Shown: piece by piece, positions 35,229 through 47,905 of the stretch | Layout: every line of letters starts with the position of its first letter | How positions within the stretch are numbered: position 1 is the first letter of the stretch | Source: Megalobrama amblycephala | Lineage: Eukaryota > Chordata > Actinopteri > Cypriniformes > Xenocyprididae | Assembly: GCF_018812025.1 (NCBI RefSeq) | Contig: NC_063049.1 | Coordinates: forward strand, 38,235,447-38,299,446 | DNA: 64,000 nt | Reading direction: 5' to 3' | Notes under the pieces: model-generated | Databases searched by the model: none | What the model was told of the DNA's origin: nothing | The model's input: only the letters and a program-made list of their open reading frames with translations | Made by a program: the position numbers and the translations under genes

Positions 35229-37070
35229 TATATATATCCTCCACAACTGACTGCAAACTGGTATCCGCCTTTATTTAGTCTGCAACACCCAACTTCCTAC
35301 TTCCAATTAATCCCGAGTGATGAAATCAAAACCCGCCCTACATTTTTCTTATTCCAGAAGCTGTTTGACCGAATATATATATATCACAATAGTGAAGAAA
35401 TGACTATCACAACTTCCTTTTCATACTCACTTGGTGGTTTTGGCATTGAGAACCACTGTGTTAAAGTTTTGGAGGTTTGTAACTTGCCAATTTTTGCAGC
35501 TTAGGTTATTTTTATGGTCTTTTTGGTCTAGGAAGGAAGTTTTGTGTTCTCTTACATTTTTCCCATTAGTACTCATTTATTTCTGAAAATCAAGGAAAAT
35601 TTGAGATTCATTTTATGAATTTTTAATGGCAAAATTCTCAGCAGGCATATGCAAGATAAACATAGCACTCTTGTTGCTGACTTCCTGTGAAGTTTTTACA
35701 CCTCACAGCAAAACAGGACCGTGTTTGTTTAACTTTAAATCATCTTAAACTAGAAGTCTTTCTGTCTCCTTTTGTGGTGGTTTGAAAATGATGATTACCA
35801 GTTTCTGAACAAGGAAGTTAAACCACAAAGAGGGAAGTCGCTGGTGTTCTCTTCTAAATATATTTTAAAAAGTGGGTGGAGGGCTGTTGACAGTCACATA
35901 TCTATTGCAACATTTTTTTCTGTTAAATTACTTTTATGAATATATTTTTTTTAATTAAACCATACAGTGTGTAATTTGTTAAAAATGTGCATGCATGCCT
36001 ACATACAAAAAGAAAAAAGAAAAATCCTGCAACAGTTTGGGGGAGTGTTAGAAAGTTAGTTGACAACAGTGCTGGGTAGATTTATTTTATTTTATTTTTT
36101 TTTGACTGTTTATGTCAGACCTCACAGTCAGTTTTTACTTGCTTTAAAGCTTTTATTTGTAGTGGATCATTAACAACTAACAAACAATCTGCCTGTCAAG
36201 CATAAAACAGGGCTCTCTCCACCCCCCACCCCCCAGAATTTGCAACACTGCCCGAATGTGCAAACCGCAGACATCAGATTGTCAGTAAGATTTTGACTAT
36301 GACCTTTTTGATTATAACCTTTATCTCAGAGGGGCTGTGAAAAAAATGACACCCACCCCCAGATCACAACAAACTTTTGAACTTCAGCTTACACAAACTG
36401 GGTGTTGCATGTTTCTGAATTGAGCAAATAGCACCATCTATTGAGAAGCGAGGGCATTACTTCTGAAAAGATAAAGCCTTTCAGTCATAATGTTCCTGTT
36501 AGTAAAACTTGAATTTGAAGATGATTCCTATCATACTTGATGTTGATAACTGAGTGCAAGTGTGGATAATGTCCTCAACAACACTGAGACTGCATTCATG
36601 ATACTTGTGTCTTACATCAGCTCTGCCCTGTTTCGCAAACAATGAGTGGTGCCAGATTTTACAAACAGTCAGACTTGAATGAACTAATCACAGGTAATTG
36701 ATCTTAGTGCACATGAAGTGATATTAAAGAGATTGTTTTTTGTTTAATTTCCTGATTGGTTTTAGGCAAAACTGATTGTCTCAAACTGTCTCTTACAGGT
36801 TTCCAGAAACATAATAGTGTCCACTTTATAAGCTCTAAAAGTATCTCAATTCTTTTAAATGCTGTACAATCACCATAATCTTTCATAGAAGTTAAACTGC
36901 AAAGGCAAATTGCAATAAGTACACATTTAATCAGAACTGAATTTTGATTAAAATCAAGTTTATGTGTTTGTCTTTATGAGAGAAAAGAACATTAAAAACT
37001 GATTTTTGCCTTTATAGTGGAGAATGAACTGAGACTGCACTTTTTAAAAGTCCCAGTAAGTCAGCGTTAA
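34693..37070. other. Gene-free stretch
   Basis: A (TATC)/(TA)n microsatellite lies at about 35189-35237 inside a dispersed fragment (AAAGTTACCATGAAATCAAA at 35029). No exon recognised. Confidence 0.5.
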
Positions 37071-37702
37071 AGGGAGCAATGACATTTCCTCTCTCAAGAT
37101 CCATAAAGGTACTAAAAACATATTTAAATCAGTTCATGTGAGTACAGTGGTTCAATATTAATATTATAAAGCAACGAGAATATGTTTATATTATATAGTG
37201 ATGGCCGATTTCAAAACACTGCTTCAGGAAGCTTCGGAGCGTTATGAATCAGCGTGTCGAATCATGATTCAGATCACAGGTCAAACCGCCAAACTGCTGA
37301 AATCACATGACTTTGGCGCTCCGAACAGCTGATTCGACACACTGATTCATTAGTGCTCGGAAGCTTCATGAAGCAGTGTTTTGAAATCGGCCATCACTAT
37401 ATAAGTCATTATTTTGTTTCTTTTTTTGGCGCACCAAAAATATTCTGGTCGCTTTATAATATTAATATTGAACCACTGTACTCACATGAACTGATTTAAA
37501 TATGTTTTTAGTACCTTTATGGATCTTGAGAGAGGAAATGTCATTGCTGGCTATGGAGGCCTCACTGAGCCATCAGATTTCAACTAAAATATCTTAATTT
37601 GTGTTCCGAAGATGAACGAAGGTCTTATGGGTGTGGAACGGCATGAGGGTAAGTAATAAATGACAGAATTTTCATTTTTGGGTGAACTAACCCTTTAACC
37701 CC
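37070..37702. mobile_element. Large palindromic composite MITE
   Basis: Outer arms (TGACATTTCCTCTCTCAAGA from 37080; its complement ends near 37548) enclose a second palindrome at 37196-37399 (TAGTGATGGCCGATTTCAAA at left, inverted at right). The right edge continues to GGGTGAACTAACCCTTTA, the usual family end. Partial copies of the same composite occur at 38484 and 63402. Confidence 0.7.
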
Positions 37703-38483
37703 CACTCACACAATTATCTGAACCAATGCTCTTCCTAAAGAGGAGCTGCTCTTAGTATCTTCATTTTGGTGTCAGAATGTTCTTCTTGTGGCCCATTTTG
37801 TAAAAAAGCAGTCATAAATACACCTGCAAATTATGGGTGAAATGGTAGTGCAATTTTTTTTTTTTTGGCAACAAACAATAAGGCTATCTATCAGACTGTG
37901 CAAGCAGACTCATTCATGATTCATGAGAATTCATGAAGTCTGAACTTTTCTTGACAGGTTACTGTGCGATTTAGTTGACCATCGATATTATTGCAGGGTG
38001 TGATTTGCATATGAGTATGGAAGGATTAGGAATAATATTAATTATATTACATAGTTCTAAGCTTAAGAATTTAAAAGTTGTAGTTAGTGCAATCCAACAA
38101 CCATCAGGACATGGTCCCAGTGGATTACAAAGTTTTATTTTAATATACAACAGTATTGTAGAGATTTACTGAAGTATGTGGTCAAAAAAAAAAAGAAAAG
38201 TGCAGTCTCCCTAGGAAAAAAAGTATTATATATATTTCATATAACACATTTATTTCATATGACATTTTTTTTATATTCATATTTCATATGCAGACCTTTT
38301 TTGGGTTTTAATGTCAATATTGATAAGGATTGTATGAACTTTGAATAATATCAGTCTTTAAATGCAAGATATTTAAAGTGTACCTAAAGTATACTTGCAG
38401 TAGTTCAACGTTAGCACAATCAAATATAATTAAGTATATCTTTTGTTAGACCTCAGCACTACTTCTGCACAATTGATGTGCAT

Positions 38484-38832
38484 TAAAGGGTTAGTTCACC
38501 CAAAAAAGAAAATTCTGTCATTTATTACTTACCCTCATGCCGTTCCACACCTGTAAGACCTTTGTTAATCTTCGGAACACAAATTAAGATATTTTAGTTG
38601 AAATCCAATGGCTCCATGAGGCCTGCATACGGAGCAATGACATTTCCTCTCTCAAGATCCATTAATGTACTAAAAACATATTTAAATCAGTTCATGTAAG
38701 TACAGTGGTTCAATATTAATATTATAAAGCGACAAGAATATTTTTGGTGCGCCAAAAAAAACGACTTATATATTGATGGCCGATTTCTAAACACTGCTTC
38801 AGGAAGCTTCGGAGCGTTATGAATCAGCGTGA
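38484..38832. mobile_element. Half copy of the palindromic composite MITE
   Basis: Starts AAAGGGTTAGTTCACCC, runs through CTCTCAAGATCCATTAATGT and GTGGTTCAATATTAATATT into GATGGCCGATTTCTAAACAC, then stops after GAATCAGCGTG, close to the palindrome axis of the full copy. Confidence 0.7.
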
Positions 38833-39598
38833 GAAAAGTTTTTCTCTGTAATCATTTACAAAGTCAGCAAATGTATGATGCCTTGTGTTTTTAAAATCAA
38901 AGTAATGCCATTATATGAAGTTGTTCACCTCTGAAATTACTAAAAAGCTCCTATTCTTTATAAAGATTCTGATACCAAAACTCATTATTATTTTTAATAT
39001 TCTTAAACTCTCATATATGCATAGTGTCAGCATATGGAAGATCAGTTTGGCCATTGTCCTCAACAACATTGATTTGGTTTCTCAATTGTTTTGTAGAGGG
39101 GACAGGCCTGATTTTGCAAAACACAAGTATCTTGAATGTAGTCTTTCGATATCTGTCACTTACAACTCACTCGATTAACAATAATTGAACAAAGTACAGA
39201 TGAAGTGATACTGAGAAAGTACATGGGTTGATGTTTGTTGTTTTGAGATCTGTCCCCAGCTTACTGGGAGCTGATACGGAGTGAAAAATTTCTACAAATC
39301 AACACAAACAGTCAGGTTGATGTATTTACCTAAAAGATAACAAAAAACAAAAATCTGCATTCTCACATTGACATTTTAAATCTGATCGTGTCAAGGTACA
39401 CCAGTGTTGATCAAACATGTTTATTCTCTCCACCCACAGTTTAGATGAATAAAAAGGGTCTGCACTCAACCATCAGCACTAGACTCCTGGCTTTGAAAAG
39501 AGCTATTGCTTGAGCTCCTATCACCTTACAAAGCACAGATCTTCCAGAAGAAAGCACCAGCTGCTCTTTAACTGCTTTTCTTCTTCCAGCAACTAAAA
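38833..39598. other. 5' flank of RetSat-like copy 1
   Basis: No other gene. Contains the proximal promoter and 5' UTR region of copy 1, alignable with the regions before copies 2 and 3. Confidence 0.5.
39447..39457 (+). promoter_or_regulatory. TATA-like box of RetSat-like copy 1
   Basis: GAATAAAAAGG lies about 145 bp before the ATG and just after a CTCCACCCACA block shared by all three copies. Copies 2 and 3 have ACTAGTAGGG and ACTAGTAAATAGGG at the same place. Position fits a core promoter, but the start site is not known. Confidence 0.35.
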
Positions 39599-42500
39599 AT
39601 GAGGTGGTTTCTGCTCTTCTGTGAATGGCTCATGGACTGGGCTCGTGGCACATACTGGTACATGTTCGGCAGGAGAAGTGGACTGTGCGAGAGGCCCATC
39701 AGTCCTCAAAGCTCACTAGATATAGACGAAAGAAAAAAGAACAGAGTGCTTCGAAAAGGTAAGTAAGCTTTAATTCAGAAGGATTGAATGGTAAAACAAC
39801 TTTAATACAACTATGTGTGCTACTAATTCATTCTCCATTTCTTAACCTACAGAATTTGATGAATTTGAAGTACCCAGAAACTTGGATGTCATTGTGATTG
39901 GCAGCGGTATCGGTGGTTTGACTGCAGCGGCAACTTTAGCCAAACTAGGAAAGAAAGTCCTAGTGCTGGAGCAAGACAAGCAGGCAGGAGGCATGTGTAA
40001 GACCTTCACTGAGAAAGGCTTTGAGTTTGACTGTGGTAAGCACCTCAATGATGTTCATGGAGTTACATAAGTGATCAAAGGCTGAGTATCTCAACTTCTA
40101 TTATTTATACAATGTACATTTTTGTCAAAGGCTTCCATTATGTTGGACAACTTCATGAGAATGGCTTCCTGAAAGTTGCACTGGATCTGATCACTGATGG
40201 CCAGGTGCATTTTGCTGAGCAAGGTTCCCATGTGGACACTGTTGTTATCGGTAAAGGCAAACAATGTAAAAAATACACTATTTACAGTGGCAAGAAGCAG
40301 ATGGAGGCTCATCTGAAGAAGCAGTTTCCCAATGATACTAAAGCAGTAGAGGAGCTCTTCAAAATCATGAAGGTATTTAGTTGAAGTTTTTGTAAATACC
40401 AGACTTCACAGATTATGGCCCTAAAATTATTTATGAATGTCTCCATTTCCCCCCATAGATCTGTTCCAAGAAGATCCATCTGCTGTGTATGCTGAAGATG
40501 GTCCCACTCTGGTTTGCTCGCTTCATATTGTGGAGTGGAATCGCTGACCTGATCTCCCCAATTTTCAGATACTCCCGCACCAGTACAACAGACATGGTCA
40601 AGTCTTTTACCAGCAACCAGGACCTCCTCACTGTGTTTTCTCAAATATTTTATGGTAAGAGAGTAGAATGTCTATTTTGTTCCCAACTTATTTTGCATTC
40701 TTTGAAACGTTTTAACTAGAATCATTGTTTTTCTCCTAAAGGTGTCCCACCCAAACAAGCCAGCTGTATGATTGACGCCCTCTTCCTGCACCACTCCAAG
40801 CGTGGTGTGTATTATCCTAAAGGTGGCGCTGGTGAGATCCCGTACCACATCATCCAGGTTTTGGAAAAGCATGGAGGAAAAGTACTGGTCAATGCTCCCG
40901 TGTCTAGCATTCTAGTTGATGGAAAACGAAATGCATATGGTGAGTTTGTTATTTGATTGTTAAACAACAGTGGACATTCAAAAGCTACACTGGAAGCCAG
41001 TATGGGTTCTCCATTACTAGCAGACAGATTAAACAAATAATTACTCATGTGTTTGGATGATTGGTACTAGTGAATGGGACTTATTTAGCACTTTAGCCAT
41101 CTGGGATGACTTCACTGCTTGAGGCCTGAATTAATATTTCAGTACATTTTAATGAACTCAGTTCTGTTTCTTATGTTGCATTCTTAAAATTCCTTGTTTT
41201 TTTTTTCTGACCAGGAGTGGCTGTGAAGACAGAGGGTGAAGATGTTGAAATCCGGGCTCCTGTGATTATTTCAAATCTTGGCATGTTCACCACATTTAAG
41301 AAGCTTCTTCCTCCAGAGATCCAGGCAAATCAAGGTAAGGGAGTGAACATCTTCCAACTACGAACAGTGTTATGAACCATACAGCAAATTAAATGGCGGT
41401 CTGTCGTAACACATGCATCTCCTGCTCTTTACAGGGATCCAAGACTATCTTCATACTCTGAAACCAGGCAAAGGATTTTTCCAGGTGTTTGCTGGTTTTA
41501 ATGCCACTAAGGAAGATCTGGGCATCTCCTCAACCAACATGCGACTCTATAAGAGCAACAACATGGATGAAGAGTAGGTGTATAAGTCCACTGAAGTCAA
41601 TCTTCAGTGCTGTTTAAGTATTTATGTTTACAGTGAATAATACCATAACAATATGTGTTCATAATGATTAGGATGGAAGAATACTTTGCTTCAGACAAGG
41701 AGGACGCACCTTATAACATCCCCATGATGTATGTCTCCTTCCCCTCTGCAAAGGATCCCACCTCGCGTACCCGTTTCCCAGGTTTCCCATATGTCCTTTC
41801 TACATTCTCTCATCATTTTTTTTTCTTTTTTATTACAACCAGAACCATACAATAAAATTATTTCTCAATACCTTTTTCCTTTTTTAGGGCAGTCACGCAT
41901 GGTGATCCATACTATGGTCAATCCAAAGTGGTTTAGAGAGTGGAACAATGTCAATGAGACTGAAAGAGGACAGGAATATGAAGAATACAAGATGAGATTT
42001 GCTAATCATCTCTTTGACTGGGCTTGTGTCCACTTCCCCAAGCTGAAAGAGAAGGTAAATTTGTCCTGTGTCATATTTGAGTGCTGCTTAATAACCAAAC
42101 TGTAATAAAGCTGGAAGCTTTGATAAGTTATCTGTGTTTATTGTCCTTTGTAGTTGGTGATGTTGCATGCAGTCAGTCCCATCAACATGCATGGGCTGGG
42201 GGCCACATATGGGTCCATGCTGTCTGCAGAACACAGTCTGGAGAGATTCGAACCTCTGAACATTGCCAGGATCAGGTGCAACACTCCCGTCAAGAACCTC
42301 TACCTGTCAGGTAATATTCCAAGTTTGAGTGTTAAGACATTAGAAGTGAAGTGAAGTGAAGTGAAGTGAAGTGACATGTGGCCAAGTATGGTGACCCATA
42401 CTCAGAATTTGTGCTCTGCATTTAACCCGTTCAAGTGCACACACACAGCAGTGAACACACACACCGTGAACACACACCCGGAGCAGTGATAAGCACAGCT

Positions 42501-43069
42501 ATGTAGGAAATCGGTTTTCTTGGATCAGCCGTCATTATTCAGAAACATTTGACTGCTTAATGCCGTGACTGACCAGTCAGCATTATTCAGAGAGCCTTAA
42601 GGTGATGATATACAGGGCAACTTTTTGAGCAGTGTTGCTGGGCAGTATCACCGAGCGATGATGCTTGGGCACTTTCCCATTGAGAATGGGCAACAAATTT
42701 CGACCTAAAGTATCCAGATAGAAATTTGTTGCCCATTCTCAATGGGAAAGTGCCCAAGCAACATCGCTTGGCAAAATTGCCCGGCAACATTGTTCAAAAA
42801 GATGCCCCGTGTATCATCACCTTTACAATAATATTGCATATTTAATAGTGCATCAAAGGATTTAGACAGTGGCATGTTTTGTGAAATGTAATTATACATG
42901 TCTTTTCTTGTGTTTTATCTCAGGGCAAGATGTTTTCTCTGCTGGTTACTCTGGTGCTCTGCATGGTGGTCTTCTCTGTGCTTCAAGTGTTGTGGATCAC
43001 AGTCTGTACATTGACCTTCTGCTTCTCCAAAAGAAACTGAAGAGGAAGGCGGTCAAGAAACTAGAGTGA
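39599..43069 (+). CDS. retsat-like: Retinol saturase (all-trans-retinol 13,14-reductase)-like, tandem copy 1
   Basis: Eleven exons: 39599-39758, 39853-40035, 40131-40372, 40459-40654, 40742-40939, 41215-41334, 41435-41573, 41672-41781, 41888-42054, 42154-42310, 42924-43069. They join to 605 residues with every phase matching; human RETSAT has 610. The N-terminal segment [14 protein letters not shown] is hydrophobic, as in this ER-membrane flavoprotein. A dinucleotide-binding motif GSGIGG follows the beta strand DVIVIG at about 65-75, then LVLEQ. C-terminal LYLSGQDVF and GALHGGLLC match the family FAD-binding end. RetSat saturates the 13,14 double bond of all-trans-retinol; substrate of this paralogue is unknown. 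A poly-A signal AATAAA is at 43633. Apparently intact. Intron 10 contains two repeats. Confidence 0.92.
42345..42490 (-). repeat. Retroposon 3'-end fragment with GTGAA repeat tail
   Basis: Starts with about six GTGAA units and continues with GGTGACCCATACTCAGAATT and ATTTAACCC blocks, a common fish sequence read as a 5'-truncated retroposon end in minus orientation. Located in intron 10 of RetSat-like copy 1. Class uncertain. Confidence 0.5.
42599..42826. mobile_element. Palindromic MITE in RetSat-like copy 1 intron
   Basis: Ends AAGGTGATGATATACAGGGC and its inverted counterpart (CCGTGTATCATCACCTT). Central arms TGCCCATTCTCAATGGGAAA mirror each other around position about 42712, so the whole 228 bp can fold into one hairpin. 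Confidence 0.75.
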
Positions 43070-45269
43070 GAAAAATGTAAAACAAGTGAGAAGTGAGTTG
43101 TTGCTCAGATGAATGTATCAATTGTTAAACTATTTCATTCCCATTTTAGTATGTTTTAAATATGTAAAAACAAAAGATCAAAGAGTGAGGGCTTGTCAGT
43201 TTCATTATCTAAACCTCATATACAGTATTCAGTGACATCAACTGCTTGCTTTGATCAATATGCTATAAAATCAAGGTAAATCTTAAGTACAAAATTTGAA
43301 TGTTTTTAATCTCATTCTTTATTATAGTTGTGCATGTACATCACCCAAACAGTGATCATTCTGAAGAATAAAAATGAACAAGAAAAACTAAGTTTTACAT
43401 TTGTATGTACTGAATGTTTGCAGCAATGTGTTTGTGTTTCTCAAATGCATTGCGAGCTAGAGACCATTGGTGCCAATGGTTTTACAAACTACTTAGGCTT
43501 TCGATGCTTTTTGGAAATGCAGCCCTGTTCTCCATGCATATAATGTTCTAGATTAGTACCATTTCTTTTCATGTACATTTGTCTGTTGTGCTGCAAATTC
43601 TGTTGCAGTTATCTTTGCTATAGCAATATTTTAATAAAGCTGTGAATGATTTACCATTCAAAAGGTGTTGTAAAATATTTTAATATTTGGGTATTTATCT
43701 GTGGCCCCCTCCTTTAAAAATGTGCAAATGACCAGACAGCCAGTGTTTGACATTCTCTGTGCAATATGTGATCAGTACATGCATGGACTATGGGCTACCT
43801 AAGACTGCGACTACTACATCAATGACTTTTCAACTGCAAACACATTATTAAATACATTTTTATTTAAATTTTATGTACTTGTATAGCTAACCGAGACAAC
43901 ATACTGTAGGCTCTGCTATTCAATATCTTAGCACACAAAAGGAAGTCTACATATAGGCCTTTTATTCTGTAAAAATAATTTTTGTGTTGGGAGAATACTT
44001 AGTACTAGTCAGGTCAGAATGTATCTTGATACCACTGACTCAGTGAACAACTCTAATCATTTTAGTGACTGATTCAAAAAATTCCCTCATAATACAAATG
44101 ACACGAACTGGTATAATTATGTAAGAAAGCGTCACCGAATGAATCAGTGAAAAAACCAAAACGAGTCTTGAGGAATCAAGGTGAATATATAGTTGAGTCA
44201 GTGGGATGATTAACACTTCCTGTTAAGGCTCTCCTGGGATTCCCCAAAGACTATAGGACTTCGAATTCCCTGAGTGAATTCAAGTAAATTCTCTCGAATA
44301 ATTCACTGTTTTGCCCTTAATACTTTTACCAGTCGAGGTTGTCGCTATTGCTATGGCTGCGATTGTGTTGCTCTAGGATAATGTTTTAAGTGAAACACGA
44401 TTTTGAACTGTCAAAGCGCATACAAAAAGCTTTTAGACGCGAACTAAAAGTGAAAGCAAACCAAAGCGAAGTGGAGGAAATTCAAATTGTATTTGCGCCC
44501 TTGAACGGCACTGGGGGGTGCGGACTTCAATTAATTTTTTTCCATTTATGATCATGATTGTCGCATCCTGGCGATTATTTTTGAAAGCGGCGTTGAATCA
44601 CTGGGAGTTACGTGAAATATTCATTTCATCTTTGTTTGTTGTTTCGTTGTAAGATTTGTAAAAGAAACTTTACTTAAGTAAATAATACCAAAGTAGGGCT
44701 GGAATTGATTCTGAGGCGTTGAGTCATCTTACACTTGACCAGTAGAGCCTTGTCAGTGACTCGAAGCTTTTGGTTCTTTTCAGCAAAAAGACTTGTTTTG
44801 GACTAGATATGGTTCTGGATTGTTTACTAATTCAGTATTGAACTAGATAAAAAAAAGTTTCAGCATGCTTCCTACAACGTCTGATGTTTTAGTTTTACAT
44901 GGTATGAGAAAGTCACATAACCCCCTGAATCAGAACAGTCAGACTGAAACGAATTTCCAGAAATGCGATTTGATTTGAATATGATTTCAAACCACATATG
45001 AATGTAATTGCATTTCATATGATTTTTTGCTATTCACACTTGCTAAATCTGATCGGATTTAAATAGGATTTACACAAAAATTGGATTTGGTCTGAATGTA
45101 TAGCATATCAGTGTGTGGAAGAGGTTGCTTTACAATACTTGTCTTGTTCAATTCAATGGTGCCAGTTTATCACTTTACAAACAATCAGAACATTTTTAAA
45201 GTAAATCAATGAACAAATTAATTAATCTGATTTATCACCTATAAAACATACAAACATTGATTCAAGTAC
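43070..45269. other. 3' UTR and intergenic DNA between RetSat-like copies 1 and 2
   Basis: After the poly-A signal at 43633 there is no recognisable gene. From about 45120 the sequence aligns with the region before copy 3 (49310 onward), marking the start of the duplicated block. Confidence 0.5.
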
Positions 45270-45731
45270 TAGTGATGGGTCGTTCGCGAACGAGCCGGCT
45301 CTAAGAGCCGGCTCTTTTACGTGAACGTCGGGAGCCGGCTCACATATCTGAAGAGCCGACTCTATTTTTAAAAACAAAGCCTATAGAAATTCAATCATTA
45401 TGTAATGAATGATTTAAATTTTATTTAAAACAATAGACTAATAATTCAAAGAATAACACAAAAAAATATAATTATATAAGCCTAGGCGCACACACTAGTG
45501 ATGGGCATTCCGGCTCTTTCGTGAGCCGGCTCGTTTGAAGAGCCGGCTCGTTTCGTGAGCCGGCTCTTTAAATAATAAACTATGATTTTGACTATGATAG
45601 GTGTGAAAACAGTTCTAATTAAATTATTAAATGAAATCATACTCGCAATGTCTCACAATTTCACAAATTGTTTTCACACCTATCATAGTCCATAGCTGGC
45701 TCACAAAAAAGAGCCGGAATGCCCATCACTA
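45270..45731. mobile_element. Composite hAT-type MITE with exact 8-bp target duplication
   Basis: Ends TAGTGATGGG and CCCATCACTA are flanked on both sides by TCAAGTAC (45262-45269 and 45732-45739). A second left-type terminus TAGTGATGGGCATTCCGG is present internally near 45496 and pairs with the right end, so an element of about 236 bp sits inside or fused to a longer one. GAGCCGGCTC motifs are repeated throughout. The matching site before copy 3 (about 49420) is empty. Confidence 0.85.
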
Positions 45732-46078
45732 TCAAGTACAGATGAAGTGATCAATACAAAAGGTCAAGCCAATTTATTTACTCGACCAGATTATTAAAAA
45801 ACAAATACTTGCGTTTCCACATTGGTTCACATTTTATGCAAAACAGCAGGTAATCGTTATCAACTAACGCAAAGCAATTAGTTTGCAAATCTGATTGAAT
45901 TGTCTCCACCCACAATTTAGACTAGTAGGGCCTTAACTCAATCACCAGTATTAAACCATTGTCTGTAGTCTATAGAAAGAGTTAGTGCTTGAGGTTTTAA
46001 TAGCTTGTAAAGAGTGAAATCTCTAGCAGTCACTCTTGAAACTGAAAACACCAACTGCTCTTTTTCCAGCAACTGAAG

Positions 46079-47905
46079 ATGTGGTGGATTCTGCTTTTCT
46101 TAGAATGGCTGGTGGACTGGGCTCGTGGCACGTTCTGGTATATTTCTGGCAGGAGAAGTGGACTGTGCAAGGAGACTATCAGTCCTCCTGGCCCACTAGT
46201 TGTAGACCAGAAGAAAAAGTACAGAGTGCTCCGAAAAGGTATGTAAACTTTTTAATGCATGCTAGTGAAACAAGCTGACCATAAATGAGAGGTGTCCATT
46301 GTTAAAGGTGCTAAAGAGGATGTTTTGTTTTATACATTTTTGCAATATTACTTGAAACTGTCTTTACTAACTGATAAAAGACTATTTATTAGGTGCACTG
46401 AAAGGAATAATATTAATATACATCATCTGTGCACGAGGTAGGGCCTTAAAAACATCAGCCAATTGGCCCTCTGGCTTGTCAATCACTGCCATGACGTTCC
46501 TTGTGAGAGACGAGCGTGGCTGCACGCTCCAGAAACTTTCCACACTCCACAGGCGCCGCATGCAATGTTTTTGTCTGGAGACAGGAGTAACAACTGCAGA
46601 TTATGAGTTACCTGCGGTGAGTCCGACATAATGAATCCACTAACACAACACAGCGAATGCTGGTGGTAAACACTCGTGTTCCAATACGAGTGTTTACAAG
46701 TTTTGGGAGGCGTTCCTTCGGAGGAGGGGGGGTTCTTACGCATGCGCTCATTTCAAAAACTCAGTAACAGTCTTTTGTTTCTCAGTCGATGAAAAGATCC
46801 TCTTTAGCACCTTTAACTAATGTTATTTCTTGACCTACAGAATTTGATGAATATGAAGTGCCCATAAGCTTGGATGTCATTGTGATTGGCAGTGGTATTG
46901 GTGGTTTGACTGCAGCAGCAACTTTAACCAAACTAGGAAAGAAAGTCCTGGTGTTGGAGCAAGACAAGCAGGCAGGAGGCCTGTGTAAGACCTTCACTGA
47001 GAAAGGCTTTGAGTTTGACGCTGATAAGAACCTCCGATGTTCATGGCGTTACATAAGTGAACAAATGCTGAGTATCTCAACTACTTTCACTCACTTAATG
47101 TGCATTTTTGTCAAAGGCTTCCATTATGTTGGACAACTTCATGAGAATGGCTTCCTGAAAGTTGCACTGGATCTGATCACTGATGGCCAGGTGCATTTTG
47201 CTGAGCAGGGTTCCCATGTGGACACTGTTGTTATCAGTAAAGGAACTCAATGTAAAGAATACACTATTTACAATGGCAAGAAACAGATGGAGGCTCATCT
47301 GAAGCAGTTTTCCCAATGATACTAAAGTGGTAGAGGAGTTCTTCAAAATCATGAAGGTATTTAGTTGATTGGTTCAGAAGTTTCTTATCAGGCATTAGAG
47401 TATGGTTTGTTACGAATTGTCTTTTCCTTATAGATCTGTTCCAAGAAGATCCATCTGCTGTGTATGTTGAAGATGGTCCCACTCTGGTTTGCTCGCTTCA
47501 TATTGTGGAGTGGAATCGCTGACTTGATCTCCCCAATTTTCGGATACTTCCGCACCAGTACAACAGACATGGTCAAGACTTTTTATCAGCAACCGTGACC
47601 TCTTCACGTTGTCTTCTCAAATATTTTATGGTAAAAGAAATGTCTATATTGTGTTACCAAGTTATTTAGCCTTTTAATGCATTTGAGATTAAATGGAATT
47701 AACTCTTCCTTCAAGGTGTCCCACCCAAAAACTCCAGCCTCATGACTGATGCCCCTTTCCTGCACCACTCCAAGTGTGGTGTGTATTATCTTAAGGGAGG
47801 TGCTAGTGAGATCCCATACCACATCATCCAGGTTTTGGAGAAGCCTGGAAGAAGAGTCCTGGTCAATGCTCCTGTGTCCAGTATTTTAGTTGATGGAATA
47901 CGTTT
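46079..47905 (+). pseudogene. RetSat-like tandem copy 2, truncated pseudogene
   Basis: Counterparts of exons 1-5 are present: 46079-46238, 46841-47023, 47117-47356, 47434-47630 and 47716 to about 47900. Exon 2 keeps its length, but its donor is AT at 47024-47025 where copies 1 and 3 have GT. Exon 3 has lost AAG and gained a T (240 rather than 242 nt), a frameshift. Exon 4 has an extra T and other changes. Exon 5 ends in unrelated sequence, and exons 6-11 are absent. The start codon and N-terminal [14 protein letters not shown] are preserved. A non-functional relic, closer to copy 3 than to copy 1 in both flanks and exons. Confidence 0.9.
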
